This document shows, one piece after another, positions 43,741 to 53,750 of a stretch of 64,000 nt of DNA. Made by a program: the position numbers and the translations under genes. The stretch is from Branchipolynoe longqiensis (lineage: Eukaryota; Annelida; Polychaeta; Phyllodocida; Polynoidae): assembly GCA_030323885.1 (NCBI GenBank), contig CM059193.1:90225825-90289824 (forward strand). Direction: 5' to 3'. The stretch's first letter is position 1. Every line of letters starts with the position of its first letter. The notes under the pieces were generated by a model. The model had not been told where the DNA came from. It was given only the letters and a program-made list of their open reading frames with translations, and ran no database searches.

Positions 43741-44236
43741 GCCCAGTGTCGCAGTTTCCCCCATCCACCAGTTTCCGTGGTACGCATCGCTTCTGCGCAT
43801 GCGTAAAAATCGAACAGCATCATCAGTAACCTTATAAATTTAATATAATGTTTTTGGTAAAGATGTTTTCTATATGTGTACCAAGCAATTTGTTTCTAGG
43901 TGGTGTGGTTTTAGAGATATTTCACTTTTTCTGTATTTTCTGTATGAAGATTGCTCAAGACCATTGACAATGCCTTGAGTTTGACGGTATGCATAGTGCA
44001 AAACATTAGTTTTATTCAAAATTAATAGATATCAAGAAGCCTAACCTTATAAATTTAATATAATCTTTTTGGTAAAGATGTTTTCTATATGTGTACCAAG
44101 TAATTTGTTTCTAGGTGGTGTGGTTTTAGAGAAATTTCACTTTTTCTGTATGAAGATTGCTCACGGCCATTGACAATGCATTTGAGTGTATGCGTACTGC
44201 AGAACCTGGCGGATGGTGGAAACTGTGACACCGGGC
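43741..44236. mobile_element. Element F: 45-bp terminal inverted repeats
   Basis: The left end GCCCAGTGTCGCAGTTTCCC continuing through CCATCCACCAGTTTCCGTGG pairs with the right end, whose complement reads GCCCGGTGTCACAGTTTCCA and CCATCCGCCAGGTTCTGCAG. Total 496 bp. Inside, a block of about 140 bases starting CCTTATAAATTTAATATAAT occurs twice in direct order (about 43829 and 44043), nearly identical. No coding frame. A non-autonomous DNA transposon is the simplest reading. Confidence 0.75.
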
Positions 44237-44253
44237 TCTACGGAATCGGACAC

Positions 44254-44325
44254 CGGGCCTGGCGTAGCAACAAGTATCGATGCTTCAGTCATTGGTTTGA
44301 CTCGGCCAGGCTTTGAAAATGGAGG
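44254..44325 (-). repeat. SINE-A head fragment
   Basis: AACAAGTATCGATGCTTCAG then TCATTGGTTTGACTCGGCCA is the junction of body and tRNA head in complement. Nothing of the rest of the SINE follows. Confidence 0.7.
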
Positions 44326-44373
44326 CCGCAATCCAACGTCCTGTAAAATATTCCGATAATCGGCATAGGGGGA

Positions 44374-44846
44374 ATGCAAATGTTCTATTACTGATCGGTG
44401 TATGTCACCAGGCGCATGTATGTATATATATATATATATATATGTATGGGCTGGTGGTGCCTGAGTGGGATGTAGATAGACATAGTGGTGCTGGCAGGTC
44501 TGGGTGTGATTGCACTCAGGGCCTACCCCCTCTCCTGTGATAGGGATCACCACACTCAAAGGTCAAGGTTGGTGGTGGCCAAGGAGGCCATACAGCTTGT
44601 GGTGGTGGGCAGACCACTGGTAGCCATGGGGACTAGGAATGCTGGATCCCTATTGGTAGGACCAAGAATGATTGTTTCCCATTGGAGGAAAGGGGTGGGG
44701 GTGATACTCTACAAGGAACCCATGTAACCATATAAATAATAAACCAGAGGGCTGGACTCTCACTTCTTCTTTACACTGTATACTCTTCCTTTCTCTTTGT
44801 CTCTATTGATTTCACTATAGCCTGCCTACACAACCACAGATTCAAG
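44374..44846 (+). repeat. LTR-like repeat, copy 2
   Basis: Aligns with 41897-42374 in order: GGGAATGCAAATGTTCTATT, CCTACCCCCTCTCC, TGGTGGTGGGCAGACCACTG, CATATAAATAATAAACCAGA at 44731, CTCTTCCTTTCTCTTTGTCT, then TTGATTTCACTATAGCCTGC and CACAACCACA. A (TA)n run of about 22 bases (44419-44440) is inserted near its start. Confidence 0.55.
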
Positions 44847-45279
44847 CTTTAGCCATTTTGCAATCCGTCCATAACAACATTTTAACCCATATCCATAAGA
44901 GCATTTTAACACGCATAACAAATATAAGAAATACTTAATTGATTACAGTTAAGCCAACAATATTGTGTCTTACAAGAGACAAGTTGAATAAAACATGTGG
45001 GGTAGATGTATGATGTGCAATATGCACAGTTTCACCATTTCACTTTAGCACAAAATCATATAAGCATATTGTGGATACAAATTGGGGTATACAGAACACC
45101 TCTCTAAATCGACCACCCTTGGAACCGATATTAAGTGATCCATTTAGGGATGTGGTCGGTTTAGGGAGTTAGAATATGGTTACAATGGTATTGTCAGGAC
45201 CCAAATAAAGCGTTCGGTATAGGGGAGTGGTCGTTCTGTGGAGGTAATCAGTTAGGGAGGTTTTAATGTATATTATGGT
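44847..45279. other. Unassigned AT-rich DNA
   Basis: No feature recognised. Confidence 0.35.
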
Positions 45280-45745
45280 ATGCAGGTATTGCAATACCTC
45301 ACGGAGTTTGACGGCCCTGCCCCTACAGAGTTGTAAACCGCTGCCTTGTGGTACAGGTTCTTGACAGAACGGAAGGCTAAGGGAGCAAACCCTGAACAGA
45401 AAACGATGTCACTGTGGCATCATCAAGGGTTGTTGATGTATGGAACTTCCAACATCTCCGGACCAGCCACTGCATGGACAAATAGTTTTGTGCCTGTCTG
45501 GACATGTTCTTGCCGGTGTGAGACCTCTATTTGCTCCCCTAGAGAGTGCCGCTGGTAACTTGCAAAAGCCAGCAGCACTTCAACACTTTTGCAGGCAGCG
45601 TTCATGAAATAAGCTGAGAGACATTAAAACCGACTCATGGACATCACTCTCACAGCAGAGAGCTAAATGGAGAGCGACAGTCAAGTAATGAAAGCAATCT
45701 TCGTTGCATCCCGACAGACAGCATGATGATGATGATGATGACTGT
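45280..45745 (+). pseudogene. LINE 3' end with internal deletion and (ATG)n tail
   Basis: The plus-strand counterpart of 5619-6290. It shares TTGTAAACCGCTGCCTTGTG, GACAGAACGGAAGGCTAAGG, CTTGCCGGTGTGAGACC and CAGCAGCACTTCAACAC, then jumps at about 45609 from CATGAAAT directly to AAGCTGAGAGACATTAAAAC, losing about 200 bases that encode the GHLMRM-GRPRLR part. The tail is GATGATGATGATGATGA at 45724-45741. Confidence 0.75.
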
Positions 45746-46183
45746 ATATTCAATAGATGGCCCATTGCTAACAGGCTGAATACACAGAGGTAACACTAAC
45801 TATTTGACCCACAAAAATGGTTCAGCATGAACACTTATCAGAGTACACCTACAGTCTCAGCGATCTCTACTGAGTCCATTTAACAATTCATGATTGATAC
45901 AGGTAGATTAGGTAACTGACAGACGCCGCCAACACATTTAAATTTGGATGCATTCAGAAACATTTGACCCAGTTCAACTTATATTTTCAATGATTGCCTT
46001 CTAGTGCAACAAACAAAACACATGCCTGAACGCCTGGATAAGACTTTTTTGTTGTTTTAATTTTAAAAGGAATCTGCTGATTACGTCATCCTTCTGACTG
46101 CCCATCGATCTTATAAAAGCAGGGTAACCGTTAGTGTTATTTTACTTGGCCACTAAAAGTGGGCTATGATCTCGACAGTGTGG
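45746..46183. other. Unassigned DNA
   Basis: No feature recognised. Confidence 0.35.
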
Positions 46184-46438
46184 TCGGCCCCGTCCTGATA
46201 TGACCTCATTTGTTGCCAGGCCGTAATACTCCAACAACCAACCAACCTGTTGGACCTGTAGTAAACTACTTACACATCACCGTCCTGATATGACCTTAGA
46301 TGTTGCCAGGAGGTAAAACTCCAACAAGCAACTTGTACATGTAGTAAACTAATAACAGACACCCATCCTGATATGACCTTAGATGTTGTGAGGACGTAAA
46401 ACTCCAACAACCAACTTGTACCTGTAGTAAACTACTAA
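46184..46438 (+). repeat. Tandem array of SINE-A 3' ends, left part
   Basis: Units of about 83 bp made of the last part of SINE-A (CCTGATATGACCTTAGATG, CAGGACGTAAAACTCCAAC) plus CCAACTTGTACCTGTAGTAA and ACTACTAACA. About three units. The array is split by the element at 46439-47246 and continues at 47250. Confidence 0.8.
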
Positions 46439-47246
46439 AGCCCCAGTCACACATAGCCGGATGAGCTCCGGATTTTGAGCCGGACCACCCACGGACCAAC
46501 GGCCCAGACTGTCCCGGACCGCCATGGATAAAATCACTGTTTTCGTAGATTTTTGCCTCGCAATCACACTTTCCCGGACGAGCCACGGACGAGCCCCGGA
46601 CCAAAGACCGGACGGCCCCGACGGCACTGGACCGCCCCATACCACCCCATACCGCCCCCAGACTGCCCCCGGAATGGCCCCGGATGAGCCCGGAATGGCC
46701 CCGGATGAGCCCGGACTGGGCCAGACCAGCCCCTGACTAACCCGGACGAGGCCGGACCACCCCCGGACTGCCCCGGACCACCACCGGACTATCCCGGACC
46801 ACCCCCAGACCACCCCGGACTGTCTGGGAGTGGTCCGTGGCTAGGCCGGGGGTAGTCCGGGACAGTCCAGGGATGGTGGGGGGGATGGTCCAGGTCAAAC
46901 CGTGGCTCAAAATGACCCCGGACCACCCCCGGACAGGCTCAGTCCACCCCGGACCACCCCCGGATTAGCCGGATCACCCACGGACCACCCCCGGACCACC
47001 CCCGGATCAGGTGGACCAGGCCAGATTTAGCCCGGATCGCAAAATCCCCCGGACTTCCCCAGATGTTTTAAGCATTTTAAAACATCCGGGGCTGAGCCCG
47101 GACAGTGCCGGATGAGCCACGGATCAGGCCGGATTGGGGGGTGTTGGCACGGACGGGCCACAGACGAGCCATGGATCACCCGGACCACCCCGGATGGCGG
47201 GACGGGGCTCATCTGGCCCCTGATCCGGGTATGTGTGACTGGGGCT
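46439..47246. mobile_element. TAA-flanked terminal-inverted-repeat element, 808 bp, with perfect TIR tips
   Basis: Left end AGCCCCAGTCACACATA and right end TATGTGTGACTGGGGCT are exact inverted repeats. TAA is duplicated on both sides (46436-46438, 47247-47249). The empty site is visible in the neighbouring array unit at 47413 (ACTACTAACAAACACCAG), so the insertion and its 3-bp duplication are directly readable. The interior is almost all CCGGACCACCCC-type words with one hairpin (GATGTTTTAAGC..TTTTAAAACATC, about 47061-47086). TWA duplication fits PIF/Harbinger; there is no transposase. Confidence 0.85.
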
Positions 47247-47249
47247 TAA

Positions 47250-47475
47250 CAAAAACCAGTTCCTGATCTAACCTTAGATATTGCCAGGACGTAAAACTCC
47301 AAGAACCAACTTGTACCTGTAGTAAGCTACTAACACACACCAGTGCTAATATGACTTTAGATATTGTCAGGACGTAAAACTCCAACAACCAACTTGTACC
47401 TGTAGTAAACTACTAACAAACACCAGTCCTGATATGACCTTAGATTTTCCCAGGACATAAAACTCCAACAAACTA
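47250..47475 (+). repeat. Tandem array of SINE-A 3' ends, right part
   Basis: Three more units in the same phase as 46184-46438: GATCTAACCTTAGATATTGC, GCTAATATGACTTTAGATAT and GATATGACCTTAGATTTTCC, each followed by GTAAAACTCCAA or ATAAAACTCCAA and ACTTGTACCTGTAGTAA. Confidence 0.8.
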
Positions 47476-47488
47476 CAGTGTGCTTTGG

Positions 47489-47768
47489 TTTGTTTGTTGT
47501 TGCTTTAGATCCTAGCAAGATCTAAGGTTATATCAGGCCTGGTGACCGACTTGTGACAGTGTCCACTCATGGCAACTTCATAGAGCTGCCCCACTGGGAA
47601 ATCAGGATGCTGGAACCATGACTCGATATTCCACTCAGTCACATTATCCTGACACTGGGCTAACCAGTGCTTGCCCTATCATATTAATGCTAACCGCTGG
47701 GCTAGGAAGCGACGAGTATCAATTTTATAAGTCACTGGTTTGACTCGACTCGGAACCAAACTCCATCA
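47489..47768 (-). repeat. SINE-A, head-truncated
   Basis: Complement of SINE-A from tail (GGTTTGTTTGTTGTTG) through GATCTAAGGTTATATCAGG, CTGCCCCACTGGGAAATC and GACACTGGGCTAACCAGTG to GACTCGACTCGGAACCAAAC. The B box is not intact. Confidence 0.8.
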
Positions 47769-48330
47769 GAGTTCTATATTCATGCTTACTCAACCTTTAA
47801 CACACACCTCTCTCCCCCACCTCCGAACCCCCACCGACCATCGCGCCGAACTGACACAACCCGGAAGTGATCGAGTGGCGCCCCCTGGGAGGTTCCCCGT
47901 CTCTAGGGGCCTGCTTCCCGTGGCTCCAGAACGAGGCTCTCCGGCTGGTTGCCGACGAGCAGATAACTAGTACTGTGAGTTATGCCAACTGCCGGCACCA
48001 GCGACGAATTTCAAAGATAAATTACCCGCCCACCCGCCCACCAAAAAAAACAAAAAATCCAATAAATATTTGTTTGAAAAATTATGAAATAAGCGGTAGA
48101 TAAAAAAAAAAAAATGGGAGGCAGAAGGAATGAATAGAGGCGTTTAATTTCACGGTGGCTGTGCCGGAACACAGAGGGTTCCGGTAAGGAGGGCACTCTT
48201 AGCAAAAGCTCTAAGTGATCCGCCATCTTGGTTTGGGAAGTAGTGCAGGGATTGGCCATTTGAAGCAGGCGCAGTGTCAATTAGAGATTAACGCCATATT
48301 GTTCTGGTGCAAATCGAAGAGGAATGGTGT
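47769..48330. other. Unassigned DNA with a CTCF-like word
   Basis: GAGTGGCGCCCCCTGGGAGG at 47872 resembles the complement of the CTCF core. Poly(A) run at 48100-48113. No gene recognised. Confidence 0.35.
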
Positions 48331-48920
48331 GAGGTGGGGAGTGGGGGGGGGGAGGCTAGGGCGGAAGATTGGGGAGGGGGAAGAGAGTGGGGAAGGAGTG
48401 GAGAACGCGAGAGGGGGGGGGCAAGGGGGAAGGGAGGGAGGGGAAGTGTCAGGAAGAGAGGTAGGGGGGGGGGGCAAGGGGATGAGAAAGCAGGAAGGGG
48501 GAGGGGGAGGCGAGGAACGGGGCATTAAGAGGGCAACGGGTGCGGAAATGGGGATGGGGAAAGGGGAAAGGGGAAATAGGGAAAGGGGGAAAGGGGGGAG
48601 GGGAAGGGGAAAGGGGAAAGGAGGAGGAGAAAGGGGAAAGGGGAAAAGGGAGGGGGAAAGGTGGGAGGGGGACGGAGAAAGGGGAAAGGGAAAGGAGGAG
48701 GGGAAAGGGGAAGGGGGAAGGGGAGGGGGAAGGGGAAGGGGAAGGGAGAAGGGGAAGCGGGAAGGAGGAAGGGGGAAAGGGGGAAAGGGGGAAAGGGAAA
48801 GGGGAAAGGGGGTAGGGGAAGTGGAACGGGGGAGGGGAAAGGGGAAGGTGGAAGGGGAAATGGGGAAATGGGAATGGGGGATTGTGAAAGGGGGAATGGG
48901 GAAGGGGGAAGCGAAAGAAC
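48331..48920 (+). repeat. Purine-rich GGGGAAAG block
   Basis: About 590 bases almost without pyrimidines, with GGGGAAAGGGGAAAG units most regular at 48560-48880. Frames over 200 codons on the complement are proline/phenylalanine low complexity. It abuts and may have expanded inside the element whose right end is at 49140. Confidence 0.9.
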
Positions 48921-49140
48921 GGACATGAAACGCACATGAAATGGACATGAAACGGACATGAATGGATAGCCAATGGACAAAACAAACTCAAACTGGACAA
49001 GACCCATAGACGTCAATCCGGCAGCATCCGTTCCAAGTGTTGTGCATGTTCAAAACTTGAACGGACACAAACCGGACTATCAACGGACTTTGTTTGATTT
49101 CTTTCCGTTTCCTCCAATCCGGTGATGTGTGACAGGGGCT
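48921..49140. mobile_element. Right end of a TAA-family element
   Basis: The end CCGGTGATGTGTGACAGGGG then CT at 49140 is the right terminal repeat of the 16959/46439 type (complement AGCCCCTGTCACACATCACC). Inside are CATGTTCAAAACTTGA (also in the 16959 element) and repeated GGACATGAAACG words. The flank reads TCA, a possible TNA site, but no left end was found; the purine block may have replaced it. Confidence 0.6.
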
Positions 49141-49637
49141 TCACCCCGGCCATTCCCCGCTATATACCTAAACATGTTTTGATTAAAAAATAGTATGCGG
49201 CTTTAATATCAGAACTGAAACTCCAAGTACATTACTCCCAATGCCTACCCCAATCATATGCAGATAAATTAGTGATTGGACTGACACAAAAATACCGCGG
49301 ACCTACGCTTTGCTAAAAAAAAACACCTGAATCCATTTTCTATTCACGCCTAATAAGGAGCGTGTAGGGTACTTCCTTTGAAATTATCTTCATCAGTAAT
49401 TAGTGAGGAGGTCTTCTGAAAGGGTCGAATATCGACAAATCCCGATCGCTTACTTTACCCCATTGAACAGACCCAGTAGGGTTATGGAGCACGCTACTTT
49501 AGTAATAGTACATTGACAGTTTCCGCAAACAGAAAATGATGTTTTAGCAAAAATAACTTATTGGTCTCGTCCCTGGCTGTGGCTGTGTGGTGTACCTAGT
49601 ACCATGCCTTGGGTACGCGCATAACCATAGTAATACG
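49141..49637. other. Unassigned AT-rich DNA
   Basis: No feature recognised. Confidence 0.35.
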
Positions 49638-49884
49638 TATATGAGCCTGTCTTTCTTTTTTTGTCCATTGTAACGATTGACAGAAAACAGCTCAGAAATG
49701 GTTACACTGAAAACACAAGGACATTTGCTTCAAATCAATATGTATTCTATTGGGATTATGAAACACCATGTAAAAAACAAATCAGTTTATCCTGAGCAAA
49801 TGCATAAGCAGATAGTATGTTGATCATTACAATGGAAAGGTTTTGTCCCATATTGCTTAGCATCTTTTGAGACATTCTCATATA
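49638..49884. mobile_element. Element D1: short terminal-inverted-repeat element
   Basis: Left end TATATGAGCCTGTCT and right end GAGACATTCTCATATA are imperfect inverted repeats. The 225 bases from TTGTCCATTGTAACGATTG to CTTTTGAGACA match the right half of D2 (62157-62383) with about 93 percent identity by eye. No coding capacity. Confidence 0.7.
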
Positions 49885-49904
49885 TATTCATTGTATTACT
49901 ATTA

Positions 49905-49990
49905 AGCCAGACCGGATGGCTTAGTGTGTAGGGTGCCCCCCTGCTATGCGAGTGATTGCGGGATCAAACCCCGACCGAGTCAAGCTAACT
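49905..49990 (+). repeat. SINE tRNA-like head fragment
   Basis: AGACCGGATGGCTTAGTGTG then GCGGGATCAAACCCCGACCG and AGTCAAGCTAAC. The B box and the head-body joint (GAGTCAA) are like SINE-A, the body is absent. Confidence 0.6.
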
Positions 49991-50034
49991 AAAATACTAA
50001 CTAACTAAAATACACACTAAAAGACATACCAGTT

Positions 50035-50175
50035 ACTTGTGGGTTACATAATTCCATTGTGTTATTTGCTGAAAATTGTGCATTCAGCAGTTATTGTATA
50101 CCTTACACTATATACCCTTTCGTGTAAATAATCCTGAATTGAAAGATGGTTGGAAGACCAGTGTTTTCGGCACAG
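50035..50175 (+). repeat. Repeat B (LINE-type 3' end), copy 3
   Basis: Complement of the 34950-35128 type: ATTGTGCATTCAGCAGTTAT, TATACCCTTTCGTGTAAATA, TGAATTGAAAGATGGTTGGA and AGACCAGTGTTTTCGGCACA. It is cut at about 50175 where the next LINE starts. Confidence 0.7.
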
Positions 50176-52175
50176 CTCGTTTGTTTCTGTGTATGCCAGC
50201 ATGGCCAGGCATCCAGCACAGGTGGATGTCATACCCATCCATTGTCAGTTGGTGCATTTTATAAATGACCATTGCTAGAATAGGGTGATTTGTTTTCAGT
50301 CCAGCAACAGCAAGGAGGCAAGAGAATGAATCACTGTATATAACATAGTTTGTGTGGTTGGATACCTCGATACACTCCAATGCGAGACGGAGTGCTCGGG
50401 CTTCTGCAGTGAAAATCAAGCTCTGATCGGGCAAGCGTGTGCCAAATTGTTCCCGTCGGCAGACTGCCGAAGCAGCTACCGGGCTATGGTCTTTCGAACC
50501 ATCAGTGTATATGGAGAGGTCGTCTGCAAACTGGCCTTGAATCTCTGCTTGCAGTCTTTGGTACTTGAGTGGATGTGTCCCAGTCTTCCTCAGTTCCGTG
50601 AGTCGGAGGATAACCGATGGCTTCCTCAATGACCACGGGGGATCTTCTGGGACTTTGGCATCCTCCAACACGTCCAAATCCATGCTCAAGGCCTCCAAAT
50701 GAGGTTTCATTCAGATGGCTTCATACCTGGATTTGTTATGTTGCTCGACTAGACAATTGTGTGCAGGATTCAATGCATTAGTTTTTATCTTGACTACATA
50801 TTGCATGGCCAGTTTGATTCTCCTGTTGTTAAGTGATGGGTCATTGGCTTTGTCATAGAGGGTCTGAACCGGTGAGGTGCGGAAAGCCCCAAGGGCCAGG
50901 CGCAGTCCCTGGTGGTGGATCGTGTCTAGCAGCCCAATATATGATTTCCTTGCAGAACCGTATACTATGCTGCCATAATCCACTCGTGACCGAACCAAGG
51001 TTCAGTACATGGAGAGCGGAACATCTCTATCCGCTCCTCACTCTGAGCTGGACAGCACCCTCAGAATACCTAGCGCTTTCAGGCATCTTGTTTTCAGGTA
51101 CTTTATATGTTGCCCGAAAGACAGTTTTGTGTCGAGAATGAGGCCCAGGAATTTGGTTTTCTCAACGACTTTAATGGGATCCCCATCCAGGGTCAGCTCC
51201 GGTTCCGCATGCATTCTACACAGCAGGCAGAAGTGCATGCAGAGTGTTTTGGTCTTGGAAAATTTGAAACAGTTCAGAACTGACCATCGATGGATCCCAT
51301 TTATGCTTGGTTGTAGCTGTCTCTCTGTGACATTCATGTTAGCACCACTGTAAAATAAAACAAAGTTGTCCACGAAAAGACTACAGGAAACCCCCTGCTT
51401 TACAGCAGCAGCAATACCATTGACCTTGACCCCGAAAAGGGTCACGGCCAGTATGCTGCCTTGAGGTACTCCTAGTTCCTGTGAGTGTAGGCTGGAATAG
51501 GTAGTCTTGACACGGATGCGGAAATGCCTAAAGGCTAGAAAGTTCCTGATGAAAATTGGCAGGTGGCCAGGAAGGCCAATCGCACGAAGATCCTCCATGA
51601 TGCCATGCTGCCACGTTGTGTTATAGGCTTTTTCGAGGTCGAAAAAGACAGCCACAACATGCTCCTTCTTAAGGAAATCATCTCTTATGAAGGTCTCCAT
51701 GCGCACCAAATGGTCGAGGGTGCTGCGGCCCCGTCTGAAGCCACATTGAAAGTTGGACAGGTGGTGTCCTGACTCCAGTAGCCAGACGAGGCGGTTGTTT
51801 ACCATGCGCTCCATTTTTTTACAGATGCAGCTTGTGAGGGCTATGGGATGATAGTTGTTGGCTTCACTCTGGTCTTTACCAGATTTGGGAATTGTTTTTG
51901 TTGTGCCTCTGAAATAAAGTGGCATTGTCTTATTTTATGGCGGGGATGACACCCGACTCCCAGATGTTGTTGAAGAGTTGAAGCAACAGCCTCAGTGCAT
52001 GTTCAGGGAGATATTACAAAAATTGATAATGAATTATGTCAGGTCCAACTGCTGTGTCATCCGACCTTTCCAAAGAACACCTCAAGTCACCCATACTGAA
52101 TGGGAGTTGTAGTGCTCCTCACCCTTGGAGGAAAAGTCCTAGAGATTTTGCTCTTGGCGTTCCTTGGTAGCCTGA
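50176..52175 (-). pseudogene. I/Nimb-type LINE: RT and RNase H, truncated at both ends
   Basis: Minus strand. The first part (52175-51930, broken) reads around DDTAVGPDIIHYQFL and ALRLLLQLFNNIWESGVIP. The 295-residue frame from 51925 has TIPKSGKDQSEANNYHPIAL, CGFRRGRSTLDHLVRMETFI, VAVFFDLEKAYNTTWQHGI, LGVPQGSILAVTLFGVKVNG and SLFVDNFVLFY at the active site (FVDN; the second Asp of the pair is Asn). After a frame break come DYGSIVYGSARKSYIGLLDT, HHQGLRLALGAFRTSPVQTL and an RNase H domain (IYTDGSKDHS, AEARALRLALECIEV, YSDSFSCLLAV, CWMPGHAGIHRNKRA). RNase H after RT and this consensus fit the I superclade. Its end is cut at repeat B. Confidence 0.88.
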
Positions 52176-52255
52176 AAGTGTCCCATTAGGAGCATGCTAC
52201 CCAATAGAAGCACACACCCCATTTCAAGATTGAAAGCACACGCAAATATACAATC
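52176..52255. other. Short gap upstream of the LINE
   Basis: No feature recognised. Confidence 0.3.
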
Positions 52256-52405
52256 ACATTCAGACTGAATCCACATAAAATAAGACAATCCCACTTTATT
52301 TCAGAGGCACAATAAAAACAAATACAAATTTAAGGCCATATTCAGACTGAATGCACATAAAATAAGAAAATTCCACTTTATTTCAGAGGCACAACAAAAA
52401 CAAAT
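52256..52405 (+). repeat. Two direct copies of a LINE snippet
   Basis: ATTCAGACTGAATxCACATA, AAATAAGA and CCACTTTATTTCAGAGGCAC then AAAAACAAAT occur at about 52261-52322 and 52340-52405. The second half of each is an inverted copy of LINE coding bases at about 51893-51939. Confidence 0.75.
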
Positions 52406-52774
52406 CCATGAAATTCTTTAAGTTTGAATAGACGCACATTCATGTGTCTGCACTTGTGCAGTGTGCATCTTTTGGGACATATACGGTATGCCACTAATTC
52501 AAAACCAAGATATAATGAGAAACTTTAATAAGTTTGTTGTATTACGTCACCATTCCCTTCTGAATTGCTACCATACAAAGCGGGCTTTCCTTAAGTGCTG
52601 CTGTTTCTTCTGCAGCAGAAACAAAAGCCTCAAGCGTCCCCCTCCTGCCTCTCCCACTCCAGGGCCCCTTCTCACCCATTCATCACCCACTCTTTGCCTC
52701 CCGCTACTCCCTCTCCTCCATCTCAGCAACCCTCTGGCGTCCTTCTCCCTCCACCTTCTAGTCCCATCCCATCA
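52406..52774. other. Unassigned DNA, CT-rich at the end
   Basis: CCTCTCCxxTC-rich stretch at 52630-52770 precedes the 9-bp array. No gene recognised. Confidence 0.35.
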
Positions 52775-53212
52775 TGGAATAAATGGAATAAATGGAACAA
52801 ATGGAATAAATGGAATAAGTGGAATACATGGAATAAATGGATTACATGGAATACATGGAATGAATGGAATACATGGAATGAATGGAATATAATGAACACA
52901 TGGAACAAATGGAACAAATGGAACAAATGGAACAACTGAAACAAATGGACCACATGGAACATACGGAACACATAGAACAAATGGAACGCATGGACCAAAT
53001 GGACCAACTGGAAAAAATTGAACAAATGGAACAAATAGAACAAAGGGAACACATGGAACAAATGGAACAAATGGACCACATTGAACACATGTAACACATG
53101 GATAAAATGGAACACATGGAACAAATGGAACAAATGGAACAAATGGAACAAATAGAAGAAATGCAACAAATGGAATAAATGGAATACATTAAATGAATGG
53201 AATAAATGGAAG
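52775..53212. repeat. 9-bp tandem array, GGAACAAAT
   Basis: About 48 units of GGAACAAAT with GGAATAAAT, GGAATACAT and GGACCAAAT variants; GGAATAAAT dominates the edges and GGAACAAAT the middle. Because the unit is 9 bp, all frames can stay open and give HLFHLF- or MEQMEQ-like peptides. Confidence 0.95.
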
Positions 53213-53750
53213 CTCCATTATGCAATAATCAATAGACATTTGTGTGTGGTTAAATAGTTAGTATACCTTCCACATCCACCATTTTGCTATTCCCCATGGC
53301 CGGTCAAATATTAGTAAAGCCGGGTCAAGTGGGTGCTGTTTACACAACATCCGATGACGAATTGGTAAACCAGCCTTATCTGATGGGAAGTGAGTCAAGT
53401 GTGCGCACTGTTTATTATTTACCATCGATAATCTGCACCGGAACCCAGCACGCGCATGCGCAATTTGCGTGGTTTGCGCCAGTTACAAATTGCCCTGAGT
53501 GGTGTAGTGTATTGGTGGAATAGCACCCACTGGTAACTAGTATGAACTGTGCACACTGCATCTTGCATGAGGTGAGACTGGCCAGACAAAAAAAACTACC
53601 AGGCCCCCCCCACCCATTGCTCTACTTATCATCTCAAATTATTCTTGAATTTGCTATTCATCTGATGTATATATATTTAAAGATATTATATACCATGGGT
53701 ATGTGCTAATATTATTGTTGTTGGTAAAACAGTTGATTCATCAGGACATA
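53213..53750. other. Unassigned DNA with weak inverted repeat
   Basis: AGTGGGTGCTGTT (53327-53340) and AATAGCACCCACT (53519-53531) are inverted; the region between them might be a small element. Otherwise nothing. Confidence 0.3.

Noticed and set aside
48215..49016. Frames over 200 codons rich in Gly/Lys/Glu or Pro/Phe
   Set aside because: Low-complexity translation of a GGGGAAAG block.
52723..53225. HLFHLF- and MEQMEQ-like repeat proteins
   Set aside because: Unit of 9 bp keeps all frames open; no start context, no domain, variants are spread at all codon positions.
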